Positions 46,808 through 56,101 of a DNA stretch of 64,000 nt are shown here, piece by piece. The notes under the pieces are model-generated. The model saw only the letters and a program-made list of their open reading frames with translations. It made no database searches and was not told the DNA's origin. Source of the stretch: Bradymonadales bacterium (GTDB taxonomy: Bacteria > Myxococcota_A > Bradymonadia > JAFGEP01); assembly GCA_016931535.1 (NCBI GenBank), contig JAFGEP010000026.1:1-64000 (forward strand), in the 5' to 3' direction. The translations under genes were made by a program, and so were the position numbers. Position 1 is the stretch's first letter. Each line of letters begins with the position of its first letter.

Positions 46808-48070
46808 ATGTTCCCTGACACCCAACCTGTTTCCGTCCGAATCGCAACCACCGCGCTCTTGGTGGCGATCATCCTGCCGGCAGCGACCTGGTGGAGCTGC
46901 GAACGGAGTACCGGCGACCAGATCACGCGGGCCAGAACCGCCTACGCTCAGAACCGCCTGGATGAAGCACTCCAGCTTTTTTCGGCGGTCCTCGAGGAAG
47001 ACGGCTCCAATGTGGAAGCGCTGGTCGGGGTGGCCAATATCCACGTCGATCGCAGGGAACTCGAACTGGCAGCTCAGCAGCTGGCCGTGCTCGACCGGCT
47101 GGAGCTCGATCGCCGAGAGGAGGTGCTGGTCCGACAGGTCCGTCGCCGCTATCTCCTCCTGCTATTTGATCGCAGTCGTGGCGCTGGTCCCGTGGCACCC
47201 ACCGATCCGGAGCGCTACGAGGAGGCGTTGATCGGTCTGTTCAACCTGGAAGGGACCGAACAGTACCGCACAGAGCTCATCAACTGGTTCGCCTATAACG
47301 CGCGCAAGACCCTGGCGGTGGCGGATGTCACCGCGCCCCTCGCCCCCGACTCCTCCTACCTGGACAGCGCCCGGCTCGATCAACTCGAAAGTGCGCTGGC
47401 AGGTTACCAGCGCCTGACCGAACGGGATCCTCGCGTGACCCGCGTCCTTCGTCTCCCCGGTGATCTCCAGGTAGAGGCCGAGGTGATGGTTCTGGCACTG
47501 CGGTACCTCATCTTCGAGCGCAATTTCCTCGCCCGCTTCCAGAGCACCCTGATGCCCGGGCTGATGGAATCCGGCCGATTCGACCCTGCAACCGGAATGA
47601 TCCGGATCGAGCTGGTGGAGCAGCTCGAAGGAGAGATCCCCTCACAGGAAGAGATGGATGCCTTCCGGGCCGCGGTGGCCCGCGACCTGGTGATCGATGA
47701 GCTGACGACCTTGGCCTATATCGCCAGGGATCTGGAACGAGGCGACAATCCGCCGCTGGTGGTGGGCCAGTCAGTGACCGAGGTGGAGGAGGCCTACGCC
47801 GGTATCCTCATCGAGACCTTCGAGATCGCCCGCAATCGGCAAGTGACCGTCCACGTGCTCGCTCCCTACCCCCTGCTGGTCCAGACCGCCTCCAGGTTGG
47901 AGCAGTACCTGGACTGGCTCGCTCGGAGAGGGCAGGAGATCCCTACCCCTCCCGGCACTGCACCGGGCGCCGAGCCTGGCACCGGAGCGGGGACGGGCCA
48001 GCCCGCCGAGCCGCCAGAGGGAACCGAAACCGAGCAGCCCACTGAAGCACCGGCCGAGCCCAACCCCTGA
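46808..48070 (+). CDS. TPR-like protein, putative lipoprotein
   Basis: N-terminal hydrophobic segment with Cys, ARTAYAQNRLDEALQLFSAVLEEDGSNVEALVGVANIHVDRRELELAAQQLAVL. Confidence 0.65.
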   Translation: MFPDTQPVSVRIATTALLVAIILPAATWWSCERSTGDQITRARTAYAQNRLDEALQLFSAVLEEDGSNVEALVGVANIHVDRRELELAAQQLAVLDRLELDRREEVLVRQVRRRYLLLLFDRSRGAGPVAPTDPERYEEALIGLFNLEGTEQYRTELINWFAYNARKTLAVADVTAPLAPDSSYLDSARLDQLESALAGYQRLTERDPRVTRVLRLPGDLQVEAEVMVLALRYLIFERNFLARFQSTLMPGLMESGRFDPATGMIRIELVEQLEGEIPSQEEMDAFRAAVARDLVIDELTTLAYIARDLERGDNPPLVVGQSVTEVEEAYAGILIETFEIARNRQVTVHVLAPYPLLVQTASRLEQYLDWLARRGQEIPTPPGTAPGAEPGTGAGTGQPAEPPEGTETEQPTEAPAEPNP

Positions 48071-48118
48071 TCGGGAGGGCAGCAACCGCGCAAGCGTTCC
48101 CACAGGACATCAGACCGG

Positions 48119-48586
48119 ATGAAACCAGGCGACAAGCCATCTGCCTTCAAGTCGATCGCCATCAATCGGAAGGCACGGTTCCACTACGACATCTCCGACC
48201 GGTTCGAGGCCGGCATCTCCCTTCTGGGAAGCGAGGTCAAGAGCCTGAGGGAGGGCAAGGTCGATTTTCGCGATTCCTACGCAGCCTTCGAGAACCACGA
48301 GCTGTTCTTGCTGGAGCTGCATATCGCCGAGTACCCATTCGCCAACCGTTTCAATCATCCCCCCAGCCGACCGCGCAAGCTCCTGATGCACCGCCGCGAG
48401 ATCGATCGCCTGGAAGCCAAGGTGCAGCAACAGGGCTACACGCTGGTTCCCACTCGCCTCTACTTCAAGAACGGCAAGGTCAAGGTCGAGATCGGGCTGG
48501 CACGGGGCAAGCGCCAGTACGACAAGCGCGACACCATCAAGAAGCGCGACCTGGGACGCCTCGACGAACGAGGCGAACACTCCTAG
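48119..48586 (+). CDS. smpB: SsrA-binding protein SmpB
   Basis: NRKARFHYDISDRFEAGISLLGSEVKSLREGKVDFRDSYAAFENHELFLLELHIAEY, RPRKLLMHRREI. Confidence 0.97.
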   Translation: MKPGDKPSAFKSIAINRKARFHYDISDRFEAGISLLGSEVKSLREGKVDFRDSYAAFENHELFLLELHIAEYPFANRFNHPPSRPRKLLMHRREIDRLEAKVQQQGYTLVPTRLYFKNGKVKVEIGLARGKRQYDKRDTIKKRDLGRLDERGEHS

Positions 48587-48589
48587 GGG

Positions 48590-48625
48590 GAACGCCCCCC
48601 ACCGGGGAGGGGGGGGCTGGCGTTC
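48590..48625. terminator. GC-rich stem-loop between convergent smpB and hsp20
   Basis: GAACGCC...GGCGTTC outer arms with C/G-run inner pairing. Confidence 0.45.
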
Positions 48626-48641
48626 GGACTAGACTGCTGCC

Positions 48642-49028
48642 TCAGCCGACCTTGACCTCGATCCGGCGCGGTTGCAACGTTTCCATCTTGGGCAGGTGGA
48701 CCTTCAGCACCCCGTTGGTCAGCTCGGCATCGATCTTGCCGGTATCGATGGTGTTGGGGATCTTGAAGGACCGCAGGTAGTCGCAGGTCTCGTACATCTC
48801 CGCCACCAGCGTACCTCGGGTCGTGTGGGCCCGACAGCCCTCGATGTTCAACTCACCGCCCTCCAGGTTGATCCGCAGGGTGTCGGTGTTGACTCCGGGG
48901 ATATCGGCCACCAGCAGGATCTCCCGCTCGTTCTCGTAAATATCGACCGGAGGGGTCACCGTCCGCCGCTGCTGGATCCGCTCCGGGGCTTTCTCCTCAT
49001 GTCGCACCATGGTTTTTTCGTCACTCAT
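48642..49028 (-). CDS. Hsp20/alpha-crystallin family small heat shock protein
   Basis: PPVDIYENEREILLVADIPGVNTDTLRINLEGGELNIEG, DAELTNGVLKVHLPK. Confidence 0.92.
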   Translation of the reverse strand: MSDEKTMVRHEEKAPERIQQRRTVTPPVDIYENEREILLVADIPGVNTDTLRINLEGGELNIEGCRAHTTRGTLVAEMYETCDYLRSFKIPNTIDTGKIDAELTNGVLKVHLPKMETLQPRRIEVKVG

Positions 49029-49059
49029 TGTCAGCCTCCTTCCCGTTCATCTTTCCAGG

Positions 49060-49527
49060 TTACTTGGCCTGCACCGTGATCTGCCTGGGCTTGCTTTCCG
49101 GACTCTTGGACAGCTTGATGGTCAAGATCCCGTCCTTGACCTCGGCCGTCGCCTTCTCCGGTTCCACCTTGTAGGGCAGCGAAAAGCTCCTGGCGAACTT
49201 GAAGGGGGTACGCTCCCGCCGATGCACCGTGTACCCCTCGGGGACGTCGGTCCTTCTCTCTCCGCTGATGGACAGCAGGTTCTGGTGGACCGATACCTCG
49301 ATGTCCCTGTTGGTCAACCCCGGAACCTCCGCGGTCACCACCAGGTCGTCACCGGCGTCGTACAGATTGGTGTGAGGCCACCCCGTCAGCCCTTCCCAGG
49401 TTGTCGGTTGGTCCCAGTCCTCGAACAACCGGTTCATCTGCCTGCGGAAGTTCTCCATCGAAGCCACGCTGCTCCGGTAGTCAGGCCACCCAAATAGCCG
49501 GTTCCAATCCGTCCATCGAGTAATCAT
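49060..49527 (-). CDS. Hsp20/alpha-crystallin family small heat shock protein
   Basis: TNLYDAGDDLVVTAEVPGLTNRDIEVSVHQNLLSISGERR, TAEVKDGILTIKLSKSPESKPRQITVQ. Confidence 0.93.
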   Translation of the reverse strand: MITRWTDWNRLFGWPDYRSSVASMENFRRQMNRLFEDWDQPTTWEGLTGWPHTNLYDAGDDLVVTAEVPGLTNRDIEVSVHQNLLSISGERRTDVPEGYTVHRRERTPFKFARSFSLPYKVEPEKATAEVKDGILTIKLSKSPESKPRQITVQAK

Positions 49528-49981
49528 GTTGCCACCTCCTCGTACTGGTTCTCAGATGTCTCCCTTCAGAGCCTCCAAAGGGACAAGAAGCTCTACCTAA
49601 TGCCCTGTCTTTATTGGGCTTTCAGCCTTTTTCCCGGCCGAGATGGAGAATAAACACCGAACTGGAGGCGTCAAGTCCCCCCTCCTTCGAGCCGCCACCT
49701 TCGGCAGCTCGGGCCCGCCCTCGCCCCTCCAGGGGCCTTTGGAGGGGGCTGCTCCGGAACACCGGGGGAACACCGTTTTCTCCTGCGGGTGACAGCGAGC
49801 AGCGCTCACAGGGGGTGCGCCGGATGCTGGGCGCCCGGTGGCTTGCGGCCTCTCATCTCTATTGCCTTGCGCAAAGGTCCGGTCGATGATCGAGGTCCGT
49901 TCCGACCTGACATGACGAGCCGGCACGCGGGTTTTCCGGAACCATCCCGGCGCTGTCCCGCAGCACCGCGAGGAGGATTTC

Positions 49982-50629
49982 ATGGCAGAGGACAAAGGAT
50001 TTGCACCACCCCAGCGGATCGCCATCCACCAGGTGACGACCAGGACCGGCGACAGCGGGAAAACCCGCCTCGTGGGGGGCCAGCTGGTCGCCAAGCACAG
50101 CATCCGGGTGGAGACCTACGGTACGGTGGATGAGCTGAATGCGGCGGTGGGAGCGGCTGGCGAGATCATCCGGGACGCCCCCCAGGCCCGATCCGGCCTG
50201 TCCGAGCTTCAGACCACCCTGCGTCGAGTCCAGCATGAGCTGTTCAACCTCGGCTCTCTGCTGGCTACCTTGCCCCAGGACCTCGGACCCCGACAACCTC
50301 GGATCCAACAGGAGGATGTGGAGCGTCTGGAAGCCGAGATCGAACGGCTCACGGCGATCTTGGCCCCCTTGCAGAGCTTCGTCCTCCCTGGCGGATCCCG
50401 TCTGAACTGCGCCCTTCATCAGTGCCGGACCATCTGCCGTCGTGCCGAGCGGCGCTGCTGCGAGCTGGCCGAAAGGGAGGAGGTCGATCGCTGGGCGCTG
50501 ATCTACCTCAACCGGTTGAGCGACGCGTTCTTCGTCTGGGGTCGCTGGGTCATCCAGGTGGAAGGCCGAAAAGAGGTGCTCTGGGACCCCAATTCGCCCA
50601 CCGGCCACGGCAAGAGGGAAACCGGCTAA
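49982..50629 (+). CDS. Cob(I)yrinic acid a,c-diamide adenosyltransferase (PduO/MMAB type)
   Basis: TRTGDSGKTRLVGGQ, VETYGTVDELNAAVGAAG, LNCALHQCRTICRRAERR, LNRLSDAFFVWGRW. Confidence 0.93.
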   Translation: MAEDKGFAPPQRIAIHQVTTRTGDSGKTRLVGGQLVAKHSIRVETYGTVDELNAAVGAAGEIIRDAPQARSGLSELQTTLRRVQHELFNLGSLLATLPQDLGPRQPRIQQEDVERLEAEIERLTAILAPLQSFVLPGGSRLNCALHQCRTICRRAERRCCELAEREEVDRWALIYLNRLSDAFFVWGRWVIQVEGRKEVLWDPNSPTGHGKRETG

Positions 50630-50734
50630 ACCGCTCGCGGGATGCCTTGGCTCCCGGTCGTGGGGAAGGTATGCTGCTGACCCGCACCGCTTCGTTCGAG
50701 CGCCGACGCAGGCTGGAGGAGGAGGAAGACAACG

Positions 50735-52111
50735 ATGTTTACGACCGTGATCGAGCCCTTCCGCATCAAGAGCGTGGAGCCCATTCGAATGACCACCGAA
50801 GAGGAGCGGGCGCGGCTGATCGAGCTGGCCGGATACAACGTGTTCAAGCTGTGCTCCCAGGATGTGCTGATCGACCTCTTGACCGACAGCGGAACCGGCG
50901 CCATGAGCTCCGAGCAGTGGGCCGCGGTGATGCGCGGAGACGAGTCCTACGCCGGCAGCCCCTCCTTCTACCGATTCGAGAAGGCGGTGAGCGAGCTGAT
51001 GGGATTTTCCCATGTCATCCCCACCCACCAGGGGAGGGCTGCCGAGCGGATCCTGTTCGGCCTGCTCTGTCACCCGGGGGATGTCGTGCCCAACAACAGC
51101 CATTTCGACACCACCAGGGCCAACATCGAGGCTAACGGGGCCGAGGCGCTCGATCTGCCCTGCCGGGAGGCCGAAGACCTTGCCAGTCATGCACCCTTCA
51201 AGGGCAACATGGATGTCGAGCGACTGGAGGAGACGTTCGAACGGGTCGGCGCCGACCGGATCCCGCTGGTGATGATCACCGTGACCAATAACTCGGGCGG
51301 AGGCCAGCCGGTCTCCCTGGCCAACCTGGGCGCCGTGTCCGCGGTCTGCAGGCGCCATGGTCGTCCTCTCTACCTCGATGCCTGCCGTTTCGCCGAGAAC
51401 GCCTACTTCATCAAGCTGAGAGAGCCGGGCCAACAGGACCGTTCGGTGCGGGAGATCGTCCGTTCGATGTTCGATCTGGCCGATGGCTGCACCATGTCGG
51501 CCAAGAAAGATGGCATCGCCAATATCGGGGGCTTCTTGGCCACGCGAGACCCCGACCTGGCTCGCCAGGAAAAGGAGATCCTGATCTTGACCGAAGGGTT
51601 CCCCACCTATGGAGGACTGGCCGGCCGCGACCTGGAAGCCATTGCGGTCGGCCTGAACGAGGCGGTGGAGGAGGACTACCTCAAGTACCGCATCAGCTCG
51701 ACCGCCTACCTGGGGGACCGCATCAGCCGGCAGGGGGTGCCCATCCTGCAGCCCCCCGGCGGTCACGCGATCTACATCGATGTCTGCCGGTTCGCCCCCC
51801 ATATCGCCCCCGCCGACCTCCCCGGGATCTCCCTCTGCGTCGAGCTGTACAAGCTGGCCGGCATCCGGGCGACCGAGATCGGCACCTCCATGTTTGGCCG
51901 GCGGGACCCCGACAGCGGCGCCGAGCTGACGGCCGACCGTGAGCTGGTCAGGCTGGCCATCCCGCGACGGGTCTATACCCAGAGCCACATCGACTACGTG
52001 GTGGAGGCCCTGGTCGAGCTCTACCGCAACCGGGATCGATTGCGCCCTTTCCGCTTCGTCACCCAGGCTCCCTTCTTGCGCCATTTCACCGCAACCTACG
52101 AGCCCCGGTAA
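50735..52111 (+). CDS. Beta-eliminating lyase, tryptophanase-like (tryptophanase/tyrosine phenol-lyase family)
   Basis: LLTDSGTGAMSSEQWAAVMRGDESYAGS, IPTHQGRAAE, DGCTMSAKKDGIANIGGF, YGGLAGRDLEAIAVGL. Confidence 0.92.
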   Translation: MFTTVIEPFRIKSVEPIRMTTEEERARLIELAGYNVFKLCSQDVLIDLLTDSGTGAMSSEQWAAVMRGDESYAGSPSFYRFEKAVSELMGFSHVIPTHQGRAAERILFGLLCHPGDVVPNNSHFDTTRANIEANGAEALDLPCREAEDLASHAPFKGNMDVERLEETFERVGADRIPLVMITVTNNSGGGQPVSLANLGAVSAVCRRHGRPLYLDACRFAENAYFIKLREPGQQDRSVREIVRSMFDLADGCTMSAKKDGIANIGGFLATRDPDLARQEKEILILTEGFPTYGGLAGRDLEAIAVGLNEAVEEDYLKYRISSTAYLGDRISRQGVPILQPPGGHAIYIDVCRFAPHIAPADLPGISLCVELYKLAGIRATEIGTSMFGRRDPDSGAELTADRELVRLAIPRRVYTQSHIDYVVEALVELYRNRDRLRPFRFVTQAPFLRHFTATYEPR

Positions 52112-52350
52112 AGCGCCCCTCCCTGGAGGCGCTCCCGTCTTGAAGCCCGGCCGATCGGTCCGCTAGGCTTCCCGCGTAAGCAGAAGCCCGTTGGCGGGAT
52201 TCCTGAGCGGACGCGTCTGAACCACCTGTTCGGGATGGTAGAGCGGGTTCGAACCGGGTTGACAGGGTAGTGAGCGGCGCCGAAAACCTGGTATACTGTT
52301 GCCCACTGAACAAAAATGCGTCCGGTTTCGACACACAGTCGGGAGGTGAC

Positions 52351-53070
52351 ATGAAGGTCGAGAAGGGCAAGAAGATAGTGATGGAGTACGAGATCGCGAT
52401 CGAAGGCGGGGAGATCCTGGAATCGTCGCATGCTCAGGGGCCTCTCGAGTACATCCACGGCGATGGACGGATGCTGCCCGGCCTGGAAGCCAGGATCGAA
52501 GGTCTTTCCCAAGGAGACCAGCAGGAGGGTTCCCTTCCTCCGCAAGAAGCCTTCGGCAGCCTGACGCTACCGACTCAGACCATCGACAGACAGGAGTTCC
52601 CCGAGGATGCCGACCTGCAGGAAGGGATGCACTTCGAGGCCTTGAACCTCGATGGAGATCGGGTGCGATTCCAGGTCCTCTCCGTCGAGGAAGACCTGGT
52701 ACAGGTTCGCTACGAGCATCCCCTGGCCGACAAGACCATCCACTACAAGGTCACGATTCTCGATGTGTCCGAGGCGGAGGAGAGTAAAGAGGCCGGTCCG
52801 GGCGACGAAGCACCCCCTCTGGCCGCTGAGGAAAGCGCCCCCCCGGATGAGAGCATCGCCCCCGCCGATCCAGAAACCGCCCCGACGGAACAGGAAGGTG
52901 CCCCCACTGACGAAGAAAGCGCCCTGCTCGGTGAGGTCGATGCGCTCAAGGGAGAGGTCCAGGCGCTGGCGGGCACGGTGGAGGCGCTGGAAGAAGAAGT
53001 GGAGGCGCTGGAAGAAGAGGTGGAACCATCCGGGCCACCCGACCCCGACCTCCCCAAGACCTCCACTTGA
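52351..53070 (+). CDS. FKBP/SlyD-like peptidyl-prolyl isomerase with extended acidic coiled-coil tail
   Basis: MKVEKGKKIVMEYEIAIEGGEILESS...YIHGDGRMLPGLEARIEGLSQGDQQ; ATG behind GGGAGGTG. Confidence 0.85.
   Translation: MKVEKGKKIVMEYEIAIEGGEILESSHAQGPLEYIHGDGRMLPGLEARIEGLSQGDQQEGSLPPQEAFGSLTLPTQTIDRQEFPEDADLQEGMHFEALNLDGDRVRFQVLSVEEDLVQVRYEHPLADKTIHYKVTILDVSEAEESKEAGPGDEAPPLAAEESAPPDESIAPADPETAPTEQEGAPTDEESALLGEVDALKGEVQALAGTVEALEEEVEALEEEVEPSGPPDPDLPKTST
52978..53019 (+). repeat. 21-bp tandem repeat (x2) encoding heptad VEALEEE
   Basis: gtggaggcgctggaagaagaa / gtggaggcgctggaagaagag. Confidence 0.9.
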
Positions 53071-53288
53071 TGGAGCATCCCATGCAGCTAAGCTGATCGA
53101 CCACCAGGGTGTCGCCGGCCAGCAGGTCCCGCTGCGCCTCTCGCAGCTCCCGGCGACTCGCCGCACCCGCCTTCATCCAGTTGTCGCCGACTTGCCATGG
53201 AACAACCACCGTCATCTCTCTGACCGAAGGGAGGTTATCCGCCGATGGTGGGGGCGCAAAAAGAACACCCAAAGGGCACCGCCTCGCA

Positions 53289-55928
53289 CTACTCCAGGAT
53301 CTCGATCCGGTAGTAGGGGTTGTACAGCGGTTGCGGATCGTCCGGATCGATGAAGTGCACGACATAAGGGGCTTGCTGGGAGACGTAGTCCGGGTCGATG
53401 AAGCCCCGGTCGGCCAGCAGCTGGAGATGGTTGCGAAGACGGCGGGGCCAGCGGCCACTGGTCGGGCTGTGGCCCCTCTGGCGATGCCGCTCCCCTGAGC
53501 GGGGAGAAGGCTTGAGACCGGCCAGCCAGGCGGCCTGGATGGGAGAGAGCTGGTTGGCGTGGATGCCGAAGTAGTACTGGGCTCCGGCTTCGATACCGAA
53601 GGTGTTGGGGGCGAACTCGATGCAGTTGACGTACAGCTCCAAGATCCGGTCACGCCCGACCACCTCTCCCATCTCCCAGGCGATGATCGCTTCCTCCAGC
53701 TTGCGGGCCAGTGTTTTCCCCCGGTCCAAAAACAGGTTCTTGACCAGCTGCTGGGCGATGGTGCTCCCCCCAAAGGCCCAACGCCCATAGATCAGGTTGA
53801 CGCGCACCGCCTTGCTGATGCGCGAGGCGCTTACTACCGGGTCCTCGTAAAACCCGCGCTGCTCGGTGAGGTACATGATGGCCGGAACATAGGGGGGCAG
53901 ATCCTCGAGGCGCCGGTAGGAAGCCGTGCCCGGTCCCACCCAGATCTCCTCGGTGGCGTACGGAAGAGGAACCAGGTGGCGATAGCTGTTGGACAGCAGT
54001 ACCTCCGGTCGATATCCCGCCGGTAGACCGGTGATCTCGCAAGTGCCGGGAAAACCCTCCTCTTCCGGCAGACTCAGGCGAAAGCTGCGGTGATCGCCCA
54101 ACCGATAGCGAACATGAGCATCCAGCCCCGTCCGTCCGGCGATGCGAACACTCGAGGGGGGGAAATGGATGAATAGCCCGCGGGGTATGGCGTCCAGCAG
54201 GTTCCGGCAGGTGCTCTCGTCGATGTGCAGATCGAGATCGACCTGGGTGGTGCCCAGCCGTTCCGAGACCAACAGCGACGCGTTGGAGCGGATCTGCTCC
54301 CCCAGGGCGGCCGCTACCTGGACGGAAACCGGGCGGCGATTGGCCGACACCAGGCTGGCCGACAGCTCCCAGTGAAATGGGAGAAGCTCCAGGCGAAGGG
54401 GGCTGATTCCGGGGTGGGCCACCACCAGGTCGGGGAGATCGACCGACAGATCGAGAGAAGGAGATGCCCCCAGGTGAAGCTGGGCGGTCAGATCGACCAG
54501 CCCCTGCAACAGCTTGGGGTAGCCCAGGGCCCGGCTGACCCGGTTCAGGTCCACCTGACGCGCTTCCAGGCTCAGCATCACCCGGGGCATCGGGGCCTGG
54601 CCGGTCGACTCCTCCTCCACCACCGGGGTCGACTCCAGCCTCAGGTCGATCGGTTGGTCGGCAAAGGTGAGGGCCGCCATCACCTCCCCCTGCTGGAGCG
54701 TGAGTGAGTCCAGCCGAGCCGACAGCAGAGGTTGGGTCCCTCGAGCCAATACCAGGTCGATCCCGCCCACCACCAGCTGCTCGGCGCTCGTACCGGCGAT
54801 GCCCAGCAACCGATCCAGGTATCTGGCCACCTGCTGCAAGGAGGCCTCAATTCCCGCCCAGTCGATCAGCACCGGCACCGCCTCGCTGTCTGCACTGGCC
54901 GCTTCCTCCAGCGCCACCGCTTCCGTCTCCTCGTCCGGAACGACGGGCTCGGCAACCTCTTCCACAGCCGCCGCTGGCAACGCCAACAGGATCTCTCCCG
55001 GGCCGGCCCTCAGCTCGGTGGCTGACCAGCCCTGCTGTCCGGCAACCAGCTCCACCACCACCTGCTCCAAGGTCACTCGAGGGGGAGTGGTGAGCAGCGA
55101 GCCGGGAAGAGGGGCATCCAGCTGCACCGTCTCCAGTCGCACCAACGCCTGCCTGGCTCCAAAGGAGGCGATGACGCTGCCGAAGTTGACCGTCGATACC
55201 GCCAGTCGAGAACCCTGGTGGGCAACCATCTGGACCTGCCAGGGCATCTGGGGGTGGTCCTGCTCGCGGTTCAGCTCCAGGTCGAAGAGGCCAGTGGCCA
55301 GCCCCAACTCCGGTGCCCGGCAATCGAACCTGCCCTTCACCTCGATCGGCGCCACCGCCTGGACCGACACCCCCTCCCCATGGCAGGCCAGGCTGCTGTT
55401 TGGGTTCAGGTCTGCCACCGCATCCAGCAGGTCTACCTGGATTCGAGGAAGATCGCGGCGCGACAGGCCGCTTCCCTCCTGTGCCGGCGACTCGGCGGGA
55501 GAAGGGCGAAGCGATCGGACCCCTTGCTCGTCCAGGCGCACCGTCAGGCTGCCGAGACGAATCTCGTCGGGAAGCTGGTGGTTCCAGGCCTCCTTGGGAG
55601 AGACCCCAAAAGCCAGCTGATCGATACGGCCCTCCAGACGACCATTCCGCAGCGTGCGAAATTGAAGATCCCGCAACGTCACCGACCCCCGCAGGCTGAT
55701 CTCCATCTCCTCCCATTGCAGCTGCATCCCCAGCCTGGCAGACACCTCCTGCAGACGGCGAGTCAGCTCCTGCCTCGCCCACCTCATGGCGACCAGGTAG
55801 CCTGCACCCGCCAGGAGGGCCAGGCTTGCAAGGACCACAATGACGACCACCAGCCGCCTGTGCCGTCGCACAGGCCGGTGGGCCGGGGGTGGATAGCCAG
55901 CCTCGCCCTTGACGGTTCGATTTCCCAT
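53289..55928 (-). CDS. AsmA-like N-terminal region fused to GT51 glycosyltransferase domain (no transpeptidase)
   Basis: LTEQRGFYED..., FGGSTIAQQLVKNLFLDRGKTLARKLEEAIIAWEMG, RDRILELYVNCIEFAPNTFGIEAGAQYYFG; one N-terminal TM. Confidence 0.8.
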   Translation of the reverse strand: MGNRTVKGEAGYPPPAHRPVRRHRRLVVVIVVLASLALLAGAGYLVAMRWARQELTRRLQEVSARLGMQLQWEEMEISLRGSVTLRDLQFRTLRNGRLEGRIDQLAFGVSPKEAWNHQLPDEIRLGSLTVRLDEQGVRSLRPSPAESPAQEGSGLSRRDLPRIQVDLLDAVADLNPNSSLACHGEGVSVQAVAPIEVKGRFDCRAPELGLATGLFDLELNREQDHPQMPWQVQMVAHQGSRLAVSTVNFGSVIASFGARQALVRLETVQLDAPLPGSLLTTPPRVTLEQVVVELVAGQQGWSATELRAGPGEILLALPAAAVEEVAEPVVPDEETEAVALEEAASADSEAVPVLIDWAGIEASLQQVARYLDRLLGIAGTSAEQLVVGGIDLVLARGTQPLLSARLDSLTLQQGEVMAALTFADQPIDLRLESTPVVEEESTGQAPMPRVMLSLEARQVDLNRVSRALGYPKLLQGLVDLTAQLHLGASPSLDLSVDLPDLVVAHPGISPLRLELLPFHWELSASLVSANRRPVSVQVAAALGEQIRSNASLLVSERLGTTQVDLDLHIDESTCRNLLDAIPRGLFIHFPPSSVRIAGRTGLDAHVRYRLGDHRSFRLSLPEEEGFPGTCEITGLPAGYRPEVLLSNSYRHLVPLPYATEEIWVGPGTASYRRLEDLPPYVPAIMYLTEQRGFYEDPVVSASRISKAVRVNLIYGRWAFGGSTIAQQLVKNLFLDRGKTLARKLEEAIIAWEMGEVVGRDRILELYVNCIEFAPNTFGIEAGAQYYFGIHANQLSPIQAAWLAGLKPSPRSGERHRQRGHSPTSGRWPRRLRNHLQLLADRGFIDPDYVSQQAPYVVHFIDPDDPQPLYNPYYRIEILE

Positions 55929-55994
55929 GTCGCGTTCCATTCAGATTGTCCGCCCGGCACCGCGACTCAAGCGCGAGCAACCCAGGAGGAACTA

Positions 55995-56049
55995 TTTTGA
56001 CACGCCGCGTCAAAAACCTGTTGACACGGTGCGTCATGATGGTTACATT
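55995..56049 (+). promoter_or_regulatory. Two related palindromes overlapping a near-consensus sigma70 promoter (TTGACA-N17-TACATT)
   Basis: TTTTGACACGCCGCGTCAAAA (55995-56015) and TTGACACGGTGCGTCAT (56021-56037); -35 56021-56026, -10 56044-56049. Confidence 0.7.
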
Positions 56050-56101
56050 CGGTTCTGTTCCAACGGACCATGAAACGTCAATACCCTACGGAGTCCATGA
56101 A

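Noticed and set aside
48587-48641. tmRNA (ssrA) next to smpB
   Set aside because: Only a 55-bp gap with a GC-rich hairpin between convergent genes; no tRNA-like ends or tag ORF.
49840-49981. Possible cobalamin riboswitch before the adenosyltransferase gene
   Set aside because: CCCGGCGCTGTCCCGCAGC resembles part of the conserved core, but no B12 box or full P1-P7 layout fits before the ATG. An Infernal scan with RF00174 would settle it.
49859-52084. 741-aa minus-strand ORF
   Set aside because: Antisense to the adenosyltransferase and tryptophanase-like genes.
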